Source: Nakaseomyces glabratus
Lineage: Eukaryota > Ascomycota > Saccharomycetes > Saccharomycetales > Saccharomycetaceae
NCBI RefSeq assembly: GCF_010111755.1
Contig: NC_088953.1
Span: 1-64,000, forward strand
Length of the DNA stretch: 64,000 bases
Direction of reading: 5' to 3'
In this document: positions 31,960-42,538 of the stretch, one piece after another
How the letters are laid out: the number at the start of each line of letters is the position of its first letter
Numbering within the stretch: the stretch's first letter is position 1
Program-made: the position numbers and the translations under genes
Notes under the pieces: model-generated
The model's input: only the letters and a program-made list of their open reading frames with translations
Database searches by the model: none
What the model was told of the DNA's origin: nothing

Positions 31960-33530
31960 ACATAGGAGTAATAATAACCCCCCTTTAACTTGTGCTTTGT
32001 ACTCTCCACCTTTTGGGTCGAGCTCAACATGGGTTATATTGACAATATCGGCGAAGGATGTTAATGTAAAGAATTGGCTGAGGCAAAAAAATAACCAAAA
32101 AAAAGACCAAAACGGAATAAATCTCAACGGCAAGCCCAGATGAGATTTGCTAACAAAGTAACAATGCTTTATGATGGTTAGATTCTATCAACCCGGACCA
32201 TCTGTTTTTCCCTCCCGTTTTGATTTGGTAGCATTTTTGGTAAGCAATTACCAAGAAAAGACGCACCTCTGGATTTACCAGAAACAATCACTATCCTTTG
32301 TTATTCCCTCCTACTCGGAAAGTGTTAGAGCATCCAAAGCAAAAGACAAGTTTAAAAAAGCATCCACTAGTTTGTACGTTCGGAGATCGATCCGGCAACA
32401 GTTGCTGGGGGAGGCAGGGGTGGGTGTGATTGAATAGAAAAGGGAAGTAAAGTAGCAGCAACGGCTACTGGTTGATCATTGCCAGTACAGAAGGGGAAGT
32501 TGTTATAACGAAACCCATAGTTACATAAGAATTTCTAATTCTGTGTATAATAAGGCCGTATCCTATCGAACTGAACCAGACAATCCAAGTCCAAGACCTT
32601 GTTCCTTTGTGTTCTCTACATATGCGTTTGTGGACGCGAGAGCTCCCCGAACTGAGTAATGTCTTAGTAGTTTGGCAAATCTCGTCCGTGAAAAAGACTT
32701 TTTCCCCGGGGGAAATCCACGGGGGGAACGAGAATTTCTGCGCTCTCTGGTCATAATTCTGTAATCTCTGGGCTGGGGGCAACCTCTGCAGCATTGTTCT
32801 GTGAAACCAGATACAAAGACTCACAGAGTATTTACCTTACCCATCGTGTGTATTCCAATTTTCATGGAAAGTCTTCGAGGATTTGCCCGATTTGCTCGGA
32901 TTCGGTTACTGCAGTTGTCTCAGTGGAGGATTCAGACGGGGGGTTGAGGATGAGCTTCAAAGAGGCAGAGATGCTTCTTGCCTTGGTAGGGGTGTAGTAA
33001 TACGGAGACTAATAGGAAACTGATTCAAAACTGGAGAAGAAGGAACTGCAAAAAAAATTACGGAATGGAAAACCTCAAATGGAAAGCCGGCAGGGGAGGA
33101 CTTAGCCTTGGACATTGTGATTCCATATTGGTGCTTTGTAGTTGATAGAGGGAGCATAACAGCTCTCGCAGAACTAAGTTTCATTTTATCTGTGTCCGAG
33201 CCGAAAGATCGCCTCATGAGGAAAGGTGTAGCATAATGTGCGAATAAGAGTTCCTTTAGTTACCGGTATTTGTTATCTTGGTGTATTCCATGGACAATCT
33301 TATTGCATAAGGCATTGTTTTTTCCTGCGTGGTTGTTTGGACCTTTGGAAGTTTTGCTTAGTCAGTTGATTCTACAAAGTAATAGTAGGGATGTTTGCAG
33401 CACTTGCTCCTCCATCCAATCAGCGTCTCTTTACTGTCAGCGGGAAGGGGTTAGTAATTTGCATTGCAATTTCTGTGATGCATTCACTACATAGTTCATT
33501 GCTTATGGAACGGATCCTTGTAAATCCTTT
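31960..33530. other. GC-rich island of unknown nature
   Basis: Within AT-rich subtelomeric DNA this stretch is clearly richer in G+C: hand counts of three 60-base lines inside it gave about 28, 32 and 31. It has several G or C runs, for example around 31978-31985, 32406-32422, 32703-32728 and 32937-32943. It lacks a long reading frame: the longest are 119 codons (32465-32824, minus), 88 codons (32171-32437, plus) and 86 codons (32957-33217, minus), none protein-family-like. Possibilities are a long non-coding or structured RNA, a decayed foreign segment, or an upstream control region. I searched for hallmarks of snRNA, SRP RNA and telomerase RNA template and found none convincing. Confidence 0.4.
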
Positions 33531-33884
33531 CAATCAGTTCGGAGAACCATAGGCTTTCCAAAAGAAAAAAGATTAGTATACGGTTGAATATGGTTTAGAA
33601 TACTTATAAATTTATTTGATCACGGAAACCTATCTAGTCTCAATACGTAATTAAGCTGCTATCCACTTTTATGGTGCAGATTTACTAGTCTTGAAAGGAG
33701 AAATATGCGAGGTTTTCCGAGCGGGTTGCATTTCCGTAAGTACATCTAAAATCAATTTCGATCTATTCTAAAAATAATCATAGGGTCTTTTTTAGTTCTA
33801 ACTTGGATGATCTTATGATTAATTATAGATTGATAATATATAGGTGTTTTACTAGAATAAAGAATAATTTCAATCAAGAAGTGC

Positions 33885-33924
33885 GGGGGAGCACTCATTG
33901 CGTGTTTTATATCGAGTGCCCCCC
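33885..33924. other. GC-rich inverted repeat (hairpin)
   Basis: The left arm is ggggg (33885-33889), a bulged A, then gcactc (33891-33896). The right arm is gagtgc (33914-33919) followed by ccccc (33920-33924). This gives eleven pairs with a 17-base loop. It stands out in AT-rich DNA and may be part of an RNA or a protein-binding palindrome. No flanking gene explains it. Confidence 0.5.
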
Positions 33925-35514
33925 TTTACATATACTGCTGAGGTTGACCATAGGTTTTTAGGCGAAAGAAAAATGTATAAGATGTAAATTTAAAGAGGTT
34001 TTTGATTAATGATAAGGATACCCAAATGTATAGTAAAGTAAGAATATTACTGTCCGCTAACTCCTATGAAGAAATTAATTAAACAGTTGAAAAATTATTG
34101 ATTTCTTCTTTCTTTCACCATATTGTTGGATATAATTGGCAATATTACTATAAATATGCAAAACAGTATAGCCTTTGTACAAATGTGTTTATTGGGTCAT
34201 ACAAAGTTATGGTACTTAGCTTCGATATATTAGCGTATTTTATATAGCTAGACTTCATTTATAAACAAAAAGAAAGTCAGTTCATCATATATACGACATT
34301 AAGGAAACGTATGCTACCTAATGATCACCGACTATTGATTAGCTATAGAACCTTTCTCCTATACTAGCAGAAAAGCTGATGCAACACTATCCCTATCTGG
34401 TGTAGTGGCCGAAAGTCTTCCATATTTGAGAGTGTTTATCTTGGAATATTTATTTTATCAATTTACTTATCTAAAGGATGACTTCTCCAGAATGAAGTTC
34501 CTCAAATATTATACACCGCCTCCACTTTGTGTTCTTTTAGTATGCTCAATCAATTTGATGTGTCTATCTATCCAGTTGCATTCCTTCATTACATAGCTTA
34601 TGATTTGGTATAATGGCAAAATGTATTTCTTGGATATATTTCTATATCATTGGAAGTGATATATTACTTACAGGATTTTATATTTTTGAGTAACAACTAT
34701 AGGTGAAATCTCAGTTTCTATACTACGGTCAGCATTTTTTGGAAACTTTTCGTTTTATATATTGTTAAGTAATTTTATATAGAAATCGTCCTTTTTATGT
34801 TTTGATATCAAAATGCTGATAAAATATTTTGTCTCATATAAGCGAATATCAGAAAATAGACAAATAGCAGTTCAAATATAAACCAAAACTCTTAAACTCT
34901 TTGATTCCACGGAATAAGGAAAGATATCTCAATTACATACTCGACTCTTAATCATTCGGCTAAACGAAGTGATTTGTGCAATTCTTAGTAGATTTTACTC
35001 CTATATCTATTACAACTTTATGTCATTAGCTAATGTAATATATTTTCATTAAATTTGCAATCTACGCCATAATCAGGATACAATACCTTCCATGATACAA
35101 GACGTCATCTTCAAAGTCAAGTTTTATACTATAGTAAACGATAATTATAGAGGTTATGAGGCATTGTATAACATTGCAGAATATCTTATTAGCAGAACCC
35201 TTTTCTAGAAAAATCGAAAAAACGCTCAATTTACAGACCAAATTTTTAATACCATAGGTGTCTATGAATGCTCTATGCAAGAGGATTTAAGAATCTTATA
35301 TCCATACTGACGCACTTAGACTTGTGCTTGTTTCAGACTTCACTTGCCCAATTGTGAGAGCGATATATTACTCCAGCATGAAATAGCAAGGGTAGTAACT
35401 AATTACCTAACACATCGTTGGAAGATATTTTACTATGACGATCAATTCTCCACAATGCAGCTTACAGGTGCTGAAACAAAACTAATCTCGCAGCAGTTTA
35501 CCCCCAAAACCCCT

Positions 35515-35521
35515 TTAGTAA
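35515..35521 (-). promoter_or_regulatory. Yap1-type site (TTACTAA) upstream of HSP31
   Basis: TTAGTAA on the plus strand is TTACTAA on the minus strand, the Yap1 response element, about 320 bases before the HSP31 ATG. S. cerevisiae HSP31 is a Yap1 target in oxidative stress, so the position is meaningful, but a 7-mer can occur by chance. Confidence 0.45.
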
Positions 35522-35614
35522 GAGCCTGCACCTCTGCAACAAACAATTTATTAGCCCCATTGAGCCCTTAACGGTACTATAATTATGTTGTAAGATGTTA
35601 AGAAGTTACCACGC

Positions 35615-35619
35615 CCCCT
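35615..35619 (+). promoter_or_regulatory. stress response element (CCCCT) upstream of HSP31
   Basis: CCCCT within acgccccctac lies about 220 bases before HSP31 and fits a Msn2/Msn4 site. A TATA-like catatataaag follows at about 35666-35676. Confidence 0.4.
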
Positions 35620-35837
35620 ACATTCTAGTATCATGTAGCATTACCTTACATTATTTTGCTGAACATATATAAAGTACAAACTAATTCATGAGTAATTGGT
35701 TTTCAATTGCACTACATATTCCTCAATTCATAGCTATAAGTACAATATAGTATAGATAGATCTAATAAGACTGAGCATAACTAATTCTACTGGATCTAAT
35801 CTCAATTTCTATTACACATTAAACAAGAAAATACAAA

Positions 35838-36548
35838 ATGGCTGCTAAGAAGGTTCTTTTGGCTTTGACATCCTACAATGGTGATTTTTATGAGGATGGT
35901 GCTAAGACTGGTGTCTTTGTAGTTGAAGCTATGCATCCATTTAATCTCTTCACAGAGAAGGGCTTTGAAGTTGACTTCGTTTCTGAAACTGGTAAATATG
36001 GTTGGGATGAACATTCACTGATCCCTGATTTTTTAAGTGGTAAGGATAAAGAAGATTTTGACAATGAAAACTCATCTTTTCACAAGGCTTTAAAGAATGT
36101 CAAGGCTGCCAAGGATGTTAAAGCATCTGATTATGACATCTTTTTTGCTTCTGCAGGTCACGGTACTTTGTTTGATTACCCAAAAGCTAAAGAACTACAA
36201 GGACTAGCAGAAGATATTTACGCCAATGGCGGTGTTGTTGCTGCTGTTTGCCATGGCCCAGCTATTTTTGATGGCTTAAAGGACAAGAAAACTGGCAAAC
36301 CTTTGATTGAAGGTAAGGCCATTACTGGTTTTACTGACATTGGTGAAGTCGTTCTTAATGTCGATAAAATAATGAAGGATAAAGGATTGCTATCAGTCGA
36401 AGACATTGCTAAGAAATATGGTGCGAAGTACTTGGCTCCAATAGGCCCATGGGATGATTTTTCCATCACAGATGGCAAGTTGGTTACTGGTGTTAACCCA
36501 GCTTCTGCTCATTCTACTGCACAGAGGGCAATTGATGCACTAAACTAA
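35838..36548 (+). CDS. HSP31: HSP31-like DJ-1/PfpI family glyoxalase III / chaperone
   Basis: A 236-residue class I glutamine-amidotransferase-like protein of the DJ-1/ThiJ/PfpI superfamily. S. cerevisiae Hsp31 converts methylglyoxal to lactate without glutathione and acts as a stress chaperone. The catalytic residues fall at the same numbers as in Hsp31: E30 ([11 protein letters not shown]), C138-H139 (AVCHGPAIF, the nucleophile elbow) and E170 (TDIGE). Length matches the family (237 in S. cerevisiae). The ATG at 35838 follows an A-rich leader, aatacaaaatg. Candidate Yap1 and STRE sites lie upstream, fitting oxidative and stationary-phase control. It marks the border between subtelomere and conserved core. 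Confidence 0.95.
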   Translation: MAAKKVLLALTSYNGDFYEDGAKTGVFVVEAMHPFNLFTEKGFEVDFVSETGKYGWDEHSLIPDFLSGKDKEDFDNENSSFHKALKNVKAAKDVKASDYDIFFASAGHGTLFDYPKAKELQGLAEDIYANGGVVAAVCHGPAIFDGLKDKKTGKPLIEGKAITGFTDIGEVVLNVDKIMKDKGLLSVEDIAKKYGAKYLAPIGPWDDFSITDGKLVTGVNPASAHSTAQRAIDALN

Positions 36549-37194
36549 TATAGTATGGTCCTCTTATGATATTTCAATTTCTACCATTGTAGAAGAGAGT
36601 GAATACCACATTTACCATATTCATAAGCACAGTTATAGGTATACATAATTTTTAGAATTCTGGTCAAGATACACTATTTTCAGTTTTTCTTTAGCTTCTC
36701 TTTATCTGTCCATTTTTCACACTTAGTTAATATGAAATAGTGTTGTGTGAATCATTGACGTTTATATACAAGAGGGTCTTATTCCCAATTATTGCATGTT
36801 CTCGCAGTTAGATGAAAAATCCGATGCAATTTCTTGGAGCGAACTGGAGACATGAAAAAAAAACAAAAATCACAACACAACAAAATTTTACCACCTTGAG
36901 AAGTATGCAAACGCAAAAAGAGGCTGTATGATATTGAACTGAGCATCATTATATATTGTAACTGTTATTTGAATATCAGGGTTTAAGAAGATCTCAAAGA
37001 CTTTACTATTTAACGTTCATTAGTGAGTGCAAACACTACAACAATAATCTTAAATTAAAAACCAAGACTTAGAATTTCTGACTTCAACTGAAAATAAATT
37101 AGCATTGAGAAACTTAGCAGCATTTGTTCCACCCAAAAAATAATTGATTTACCATTACTATTGAATTGATATTGAATTTCATACCTTCGATAAC
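36549..37194. other. HSP31-SET2 intergenic region
   Basis: 646 bases of AT-rich sequence holding the HSP31 terminator and the SET2 promoter. No RNA gene or repeat is visible. Confidence 0.6.
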
Positions 37195-39345
37195 ATGTCT
37201 GATATATCTTTGGCGGAAAGTATTGAACTAAATTCATCTGTACCGAAAGATGATCAGGTATTCGATGATGAAATTCCTGATGCAGAAGTTCAGTCTGAAC
37301 CTTCTGAAGAGCCTCCTAAATTAAAGCGTAGGCTATACTTAGAGGAAGAAGATAAGACTGATGAGGCACTATCAACATTTGTAAACCTCGAGGACTGCCT
37401 GTACTCGAACAAGCATGTTGGAAATTGTAATAGTAACGACTTTATGGAATGTGATTGCTATGAAGACTTTCAAAACGGGAAGAATCATGCATGTGGAGAG
37501 GATTCAGATTGTATCAATAGACTGACACTTATAGAGTGTGTGAACGATTTATGTGGTACTTGCGGTAATGATTGTGCGAATCAACGATTCCAAAAGAAAG
37601 AATATGCTAATATAGCAGTTTTCAAAACTAAAATGAAGGGCTATGGTGTTAGAGCTGAGTCAGATATAGAAATCAATGATTTTATTTACGAGTATAAAGG
37701 TGAAGTCATCGAAGAAGAAGAATTTAGAGATAGACTTGTTGATTACGACCAGAAGAAATTTAGACACTTTTATTTCATGATGCTACAAAGTGGTGAGTTT
37801 ATCGATGCTACCATAAAAGGTTCTTTAGCAAGGTTCTGCAACCATTCTTGCAACCCTAACGCATATGTAAATAAGTGGGTGGTGGCAGGAAAGCTTAGAA
37901 TGGGTATCTTTGCTAAAAGAAAAATATTAAAAGGTGAGGAGATTACATTTGATTACAACGTTGACAGATATGGCGCTGCCGCACAGAAGTGCTACTGTGA
38001 AGAACCAAATTGTATTGGGTTCCTCGGTGGTAAAACTCAAACAGATGCAGCGTCACTGCTACCGCAAAATGTGGCTGAAGCTCTTGGTGTGAAAGCGTCG
38101 GAGGAAAAGAAATGGATAAAACTCAAAAAAGCTGAAGGCCAAAAAATTGAAAAATCAGAGGCAGAAAACATCAATATTGAATTTTTGGAATCTATTACCA
38201 TAAATCCCTGTAATACTGCTACTGATGTTCAAAAAGTGATGAGTGTTCTTTTACAAATCGAAAATAAGACTGTAGCTCAAAAATTATTACAAAGATTATA
38301 TTTGTCATCGAATGAGGAGCTGCTCCATCATGTTATTAAGTTACATGGTTATACATGCTTTACGAAATTACTACAATTGTTTGCATTAGAAGAAGATGAA
38401 CTGAAAAAAATTTTGTACTTTTTGGAAAGACTGCCAAAAACCACAAAAAATGGTATAATATCATCACATATTGATTTCCAAGTAAAATCTGTATGCAAAA
38501 ACCATAGCAGCTTATCATCTATTGGTGACTCGCTAATTGAAAAATGGAAAGCATATGAAGAGTACAAGAGGATTACTAAGTTAGATATTAATAATTCCAC
38601 TAAAACGAAACTTCAGGATATCAGAAGGATCAAATTACCACCTGGTTGGGAAATTGTTTTTGAGAATGGCAGACCGATGTATTATAATGCCGAGAAAAAG
38701 ACCAAACTGCTATACCCACCAACCGGCGCCTCAAAGACATTCGCATCACAAAAGTCATCCTCACCAATTCCTAAGTTTAAGAACAAGAGGGACCAAAATA
38801 ATGGTATTAAACGAAAATTAACCGACGAGGAATATGAAGAAAGAAAGAGAAAAAGAATAGAGTTAGAGCAAGAAAATATTAAAAAAGCGAAAGAAGAAGA
38901 ATTACAAAGATTGAAGGCAAAATTTAACCAAGAAAGAGAACAGAAACAGATCCTGGAGAATATCATTGCAGAGGCTAACCGCAAGAAGGAAGAAGAACGC
39001 CAAAATCAATTAAAAATTGAAAAGGAGAAGAAAGATAAAAAAGAATCTAAGAAACAGCTTTCTCAAATCAGTAAAATGGAGCACAAATGGACAAAATTCT
39101 TTGCTTCTGTTGTTCCTAATATCTTGAAGAAATATGAATCGGATAAAAAAATTGATCATGATAATATGAAACAGTGTGCAAGAGATATCGTGAAAATTTT
39201 AGCAGCAAAAGAAATGAAAAAAGATTCATCGAAAGAACCGGAGGCTACTGTATCAAAGGAAAAGAGACATAAAATCAAACAGTTTGTCCATGGATATATG
39301 GAAAAGTTTTTAGAAAAACTTGATAAAAAGAAGCAAAGACATTAA
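37195..39345 (+). CDS. SET2: Set2 histone H3 lysine-36 methyltransferase
   Basis: This 716-residue nuclear enzyme methylates H3K36 co-transcriptionally while bound to the phosphorylated RNA polymerase II CTD, preventing cryptic transcription through Rpd3S. Domains seen: a Cys-rich AWS (about 77-130), SET (about 130-255) with the catalytic motif NHSCNPN near residue 214 and EEITFDYN after it, a post-SET Cys cluster CYCEEPNCIG (about 265), a WW-like segment LPPGWEIVFENGRPMYYN (about 480), a long Lys/Glu-rich coiled coil (about 530-625), and a C-terminal SRI domain (about 627-710) for CTD binding. Length agrees with S. cerevisiae Set2 (733). It is the first gene of the SET2-CPS1-RFA3-KRE9 block shared with S. 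cerevisiae chromosome X. Confidence 0.97.
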   Translation: MSDISLAESIELNSSVPKDDQVFDDEIPDAEVQSEPSEEPPKLKRRLYLEEEDKTDEALSTFVNLEDCLYSNKHVGNCNSNDFMECDCYEDFQNGKNHACGEDSDCINRLTLIECVNDLCGTCGNDCANQRFQKKEYANIAVFKTKMKGYGVRAESDIEINDFIYEYKGEVIEEEEFRDRLVDYDQKKFRHFYFMMLQSGEFIDATIKGSLARFCNHSCNPNAYVNKWVVAGKLRMGIFAKRKILKGEEITFDYNVDRYGAAAQKCYCEEPNCIGFLGGKTQTDAASLLPQNVAEALGVKASEEKKWIKLKKAEGQKIEKSEAENINIEFLESITINPCNTATDVQKVMSVLLQIENKTVAQKLLQRLYLSSNEELLHHVIKLHGYTCFTKLLQLFALEEDELKKILYFLERLPKTTKNGIISSHIDFQVKSVCKNHSSLSSIGDSLIEKWKAYEEYKRITKLDINNSTKTKLQDIRRIKLPPGWEIVFENGRPMYYNAEKKTKLLYPPTGASKTFASQKSSSPIPKFKNKRDQNNGIKRKLTDEEYEERKRKRIELEQENIKKAKEEELQRLKAKFNQEREQKQILENIIAEANRKKEEERQNQLKIEKEKKDKKESKKQLSQISKMEHKWTKFFASVVPNILKKYESDKKIDHDNMKQCARDIVKILAAKEMKKDSSKEPEATVSKEKRHKIKQFVHGYMEKFLEKLDKKKQRH

Positions 39346-40059
39346 CGCTCCTTGTATATAATCATTTTAACTTGCTTGATATTCCTGCCATACTTGTTCT
39401 TCTTTAAAATAGAATTGTATTTTGATGACCTGCTACTTAACTAAAATCTTCATTGCATATATTACGAAATTTCATTCGTATCACTGATTAGCATATTAAA
39501 TTGTAGCCAAACACCAAAGCTCGATAAAGTAATATTATAGAGTATAATAACTTTGCCTTGATAGCAAGTAACCTATGTGATTGACTTTCGTTACTCGGTA
39601 TGAACACTTAAATCAATCCAACAGCTTCATGTGAAGGTCACTCTAATAGTAATCATAGAAAAGAATATGCCTTTTATTAAACTTTACATATGCTTCATTT
39701 CCAAAATTTACCGAGGTTTCATATCAATGAAGCTTCAATGCATGCATCATTCAGCATATGTGCTTAACATGTGGGACAAAATGGCAATATGTAAAGAATA
39801 AAATGGTATGACAGATAAAGGTCTAAATTCTGTTATGCAAAACATGTTTCCTATTAAGATCAAAACCATTATTTTCACGTTGGTGGCCAATATTTGGCTA
39901 ATGTTAAAGTAATTAGCTCATACCAATAGACAAGTTATTAATACGTTTGTACATTCAAAGTCATGAAATAGAATTATCAGTTGACATATCAATTAAGAAA
40001 CGTTACATTTAATATAAACAATAAACATCCCTCGTCAATATAATAAAGATGTTCATCTA
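39346..40059. other. SET2-CPS1 convergent intergenic region
   Basis: 714 bases between two converging genes. In S. cerevisiae ASG7 and TOH1 lie between these two genes; neither is visible here. No RNA gene is recognised. Confidence 0.6.
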
Positions 40060-41802
40060 CTACTCATCTCCATATTGGTCTACATTCAATATGTATTCAT
40101 AAACAAATGCCACAGCAGATAAGTGTCCTGGCATGTCAACATGCTCATTAACTGAATGTAATGTCTTAGCCAATTCTGGGTCGATCACTGAACCAATGAA
40201 TCTGTAAATGTTTGGCGATAAAACCCAATAATGCTTGGTGTCTGTATTACCAGAAAATAAACCACTTGTTACATATACAGAGCCATTATCCTTCTTAAAG
40301 AAATTATTTTCAAATACATCCACAACGGTTCCTGCCAAAATGTCCCACACTTTACCTGAGGTTGGCGATCTTGGAGCTGGTTCTAAAGCTTTAGAAATGG
40401 ATACATCGATGCTACCATTCTCAGTGATTGGACGAATGATTTGTTCACCATCTCTTGTTACACCAAAATTGTACTTTTCAGCTATTTTCTGGACCATTTT
40501 TATATCCTCTTGTAAAGTCTCTTCAACGGAAGATTTCAAGTCTATTCTGTGATTAACCAAGAATTTGGCGCTTTCTGGCAGAGCATTTGCCTTGACACCA
40601 CCTTGAAAAATATCGACTGCAGTCGTTGTTCTTATTAAGTCACGAAGAATTGGGATACCAGCGATAACCCTTGTTAGTCTCTTCATGGCGCTCTTACATT
40701 TACGAGCAGCCAATATAGTTTTTCTGAACTGTGCATCAATCTTGGTAGAGTGTTCTGCTGCACACACCAGAGTACCATACAATGGATTATCCAATGTCAT
40801 TTTAAATGGACTTTTATTGTCTTCAATCAAAGTAACTATCTTTGCAGCAATACCAATGTTTGTATGATCTGGTGGAACAGATGAGTGGCCACCTTTGCCC
40901 ATGACAGTAATCTCGACATCAACGTAACCCTTTTCAGCATTGACCGGAGCGGCAATATAAGTGTTGTCATCAATTTTGGTTAGGCCCTCACCTTCATCCA
41001 AAATGGCATACAAACTATCATCACCATATCTTTCTCTGATAAATTGTGCCAATGGCCCAGCACCTAATTGACCTCCAGCTTCTTCGTCGAATCCAAAGGA
41101 CAAAAGGACAGTTCTGTTTGGTTTAAATCCATCTTCTAGAAGTTGTTCAATAGCTTCAAATTGTGCAATTACGAGGTTCTTACAATCATTTGAGCCTCTG
41201 CCCCAAACAAAATCATTCTCTTCATCGTAATGACCTTCGAAAGGTGGATAAGTCCACTGATCCAAGGTGTCATTATTGACAGGGACCACATCCTGATGTG
41301 CCATGAACAACAGAGGCTTCAATTCCTTATTGGAGCCCTCCCAAGTATATAACAAACCGACTTCATTCACTTTCTCTAGTTTCAAGTTCTTATGAACCAA
41401 TGGGAAAGTATCCTTGAAGTAGTCATGTAGCTTGAAGAAATTGTTGTAGTATTCAATGTCCTCTTTAGGATCAGGGTTAATATCCTGCACCACAGTAGGA
41501 ATTCTGACGGCATTTGACAATCTTTTAATCGACTTGTCCTTGTATTCAGGGTCGAATAAGATAGTATCTAGCGAGTTCTTGAAATCTGGAGTCAATGGCT
41601 TATTTGCTGGACAATTCAATCCTGTTTCTTCACTGTTAAAGAAGCCAGGAATGAAACTGAATGGGGAGAACGAACTGCCCAAATAGGTATTATCAAAGCC
41701 GATAAACACTATGTAGAGGACTAACAGTAGTTTGCCCCAGAACTTCCGTCTTGACGACTTTACAGCAACCATGCGCTGTTTCTCAACATCTACTTCAGCC
41801 AT
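40060..41802 (-). CDS. CPS1: vacuolar carboxypeptidase yscS (M20 zinc peptidase)
   Basis: A 580-residue type II membrane protein that releases C-terminal residues from peptides in the vacuole lumen. It is expected to reach the vacuole through the multivesicular-body pathway, where yeast Cps1 is the classic ubiquitin-sorted cargo. Seen: a short cytosolic tail with lysines, a signal anchor (about 20-38), the M20 metal-binding motifs MAHQDVVPV (about 167), GRGSNDCKN (about 206) and FDEEAGGQ (about 238, with the catalytic Glu), LDEGEG (about 266), and the late His of MPGHLSA (about 555). Length agrees with the yeast protein (576). The gene is divergent from RFA3. Confidence 0.96.
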   Translation of the reverse strand: MAEVDVEKQRMVAVKSSRRKFWGKLLLVLYIVFIGFDNTYLGSSFSPFSFIPGFFNSEETGLNCPANKPLTPDFKNSLDTILFDPEYKDKSIKRLSNAVRIPTVVQDINPDPKEDIEYYNNFFKLHDYFKDTFPLVHKNLKLEKVNEVGLLYTWEGSNKELKPLLFMAHQDVVPVNNDTLDQWTYPPFEGHYDEENDFVWGRGSNDCKNLVIAQFEAIEQLLEDGFKPNRTVLLSFGFDEEAGGQLGAGPLAQFIRERYGDDSLYAILDEGEGLTKIDDNTYIAAPVNAEKGYVDVEITVMGKGGHSSVPPDHTNIGIAAKIVTLIEDNKSPFKMTLDNPLYGTLVCAAEHSTKIDAQFRKTILAARKCKSAMKRLTRVIAGIPILRDLIRTTTAVDIFQGGVKANALPESAKFLVNHRIDLKSSVEETLQEDIKMVQKIAEKYNFGVTRDGEQIIRPITENGSIDVSISKALEPAPRSPTSGKVWDILAGTVVDVFENNFFKKDNGSVYVTSGLFSGNTDTKHYWVLSPNIYRFIGSVIDPELAKTLHSVNEHVDMPGHLSAVAFVYEYILNVDQYGDE

Positions 41803-42390
41803 ATTTGCGATGTTAGTCTATGTGATGAGGTTTACAGGTTGACAGGACAGACAAGTAAGATTACAAAAGACACCCTATTATATAAATGAAGAAAAGTGTC
41901 TTGTAGATGGTGATGCCCATGCTCAATTGCACATTCCTTATCGAAGCCATCACCGTCACTAAACTCCCCCATTGTTGGTTTTGCTAGGATTCCTATGGAA
42001 TTGTGCAGTTCCCACAGTCGAAGTGCATTTAAGGTTGCTTAAAAGTGATAAATTGACACTTTTTTATCCCTCACTGCTGAGCCTTCCTTGAAAAGAAAAC
42101 CCCCCTACCTCATGCAACCAAACTACCAGCACACATCAATGCACAGAATGTACTAGGTAAGACTGCTATAACCACAAACTCTGCTCTTACAAATGCCAGT
42201 GTAAGCAACTAGCTGTAAGCAACTAGGCTGGCTTGTATGATTGTACTATGGGCTCAATCCTTAATCTAAATGGGCTTATTATACCGTATGGAGGGATAAT
42301 ACCTTTTGTCTCACACAAATGCCGTGAAACTCGCCTTCCCGCAGGCCTCAAGGCTCTGGACATCGACATCGCGACTAAGTTAGCGAGTTG

Positions 42391-42396
42391 ACGCGT
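42391..42396. promoter_or_regulatory. MluI cell-cycle box (ACGCGT) upstream of RFA3
   Basis: The palindrome ACGCGT lies about 144 bases before the RFA3 start. MBF (Mbp1-Swi6) uses this motif to drive replication genes, including RPA subunits, at G1/S in S. cerevisiae. Position and target both fit. Confidence 0.65.
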
Positions 42397-42498
42397 CTAA
42401 CATGGTGCCACTGTACTTATATTTGCAACTGGCGTGCTTAGCAGCGTTTAATTTGTAAAGACACATGCATTAAGTAGGTATACAGCAACAGCGTACTG

Positions 42499-42538
42499 CA
42501 GAACTAGCCTAAATACAGAACTAGCCTAAATACAGAAC
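42499..42538 (+). repeat. 17-bp tandem repeat in the RFA3 leader
   Basis: Two perfect copies of cagaactagcctaaata (42499-42515 and 42516-42532) plus a six-base start of a third, ending one base before the RFA3 ATG. The repeat is likely part of the 5' untranslated region and would change leader length if copy number varied. Confidence 0.9.

Larger units (their letters stand above)
31436..35837. other. 4.4-kb intergenic region between giant adhesin and HSP31
   Basis: Divergent promoter region of exceptional length for this genome. It contains a TATA-like run for the adhesin (31721-31733), a GC-rich island (about 31960-33530, separate entry), a GC-rich hairpin (33885-33924), and AT-rich DNA from about 33.5 to 35.8 kb ending in the HSP31 promoter. 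Short frames (up to 119 codons) have no recognisable product. Confidence 0.6.

Noticed and set aside
32703..32730. Possible RNase P RNA: gggggaaatccacgggggg recalls the conserved P4 strand
   Set aside because: I could not find the partner strand or other conserved regions at sensible distance. A covariance-model search would decide.
32992..32999. GTGTAGTA, the branch-point-recognition word of U2 snRNA
   Set aside because: The flanking bases do not follow the very conserved U2 5' region; a chance 8-mer.
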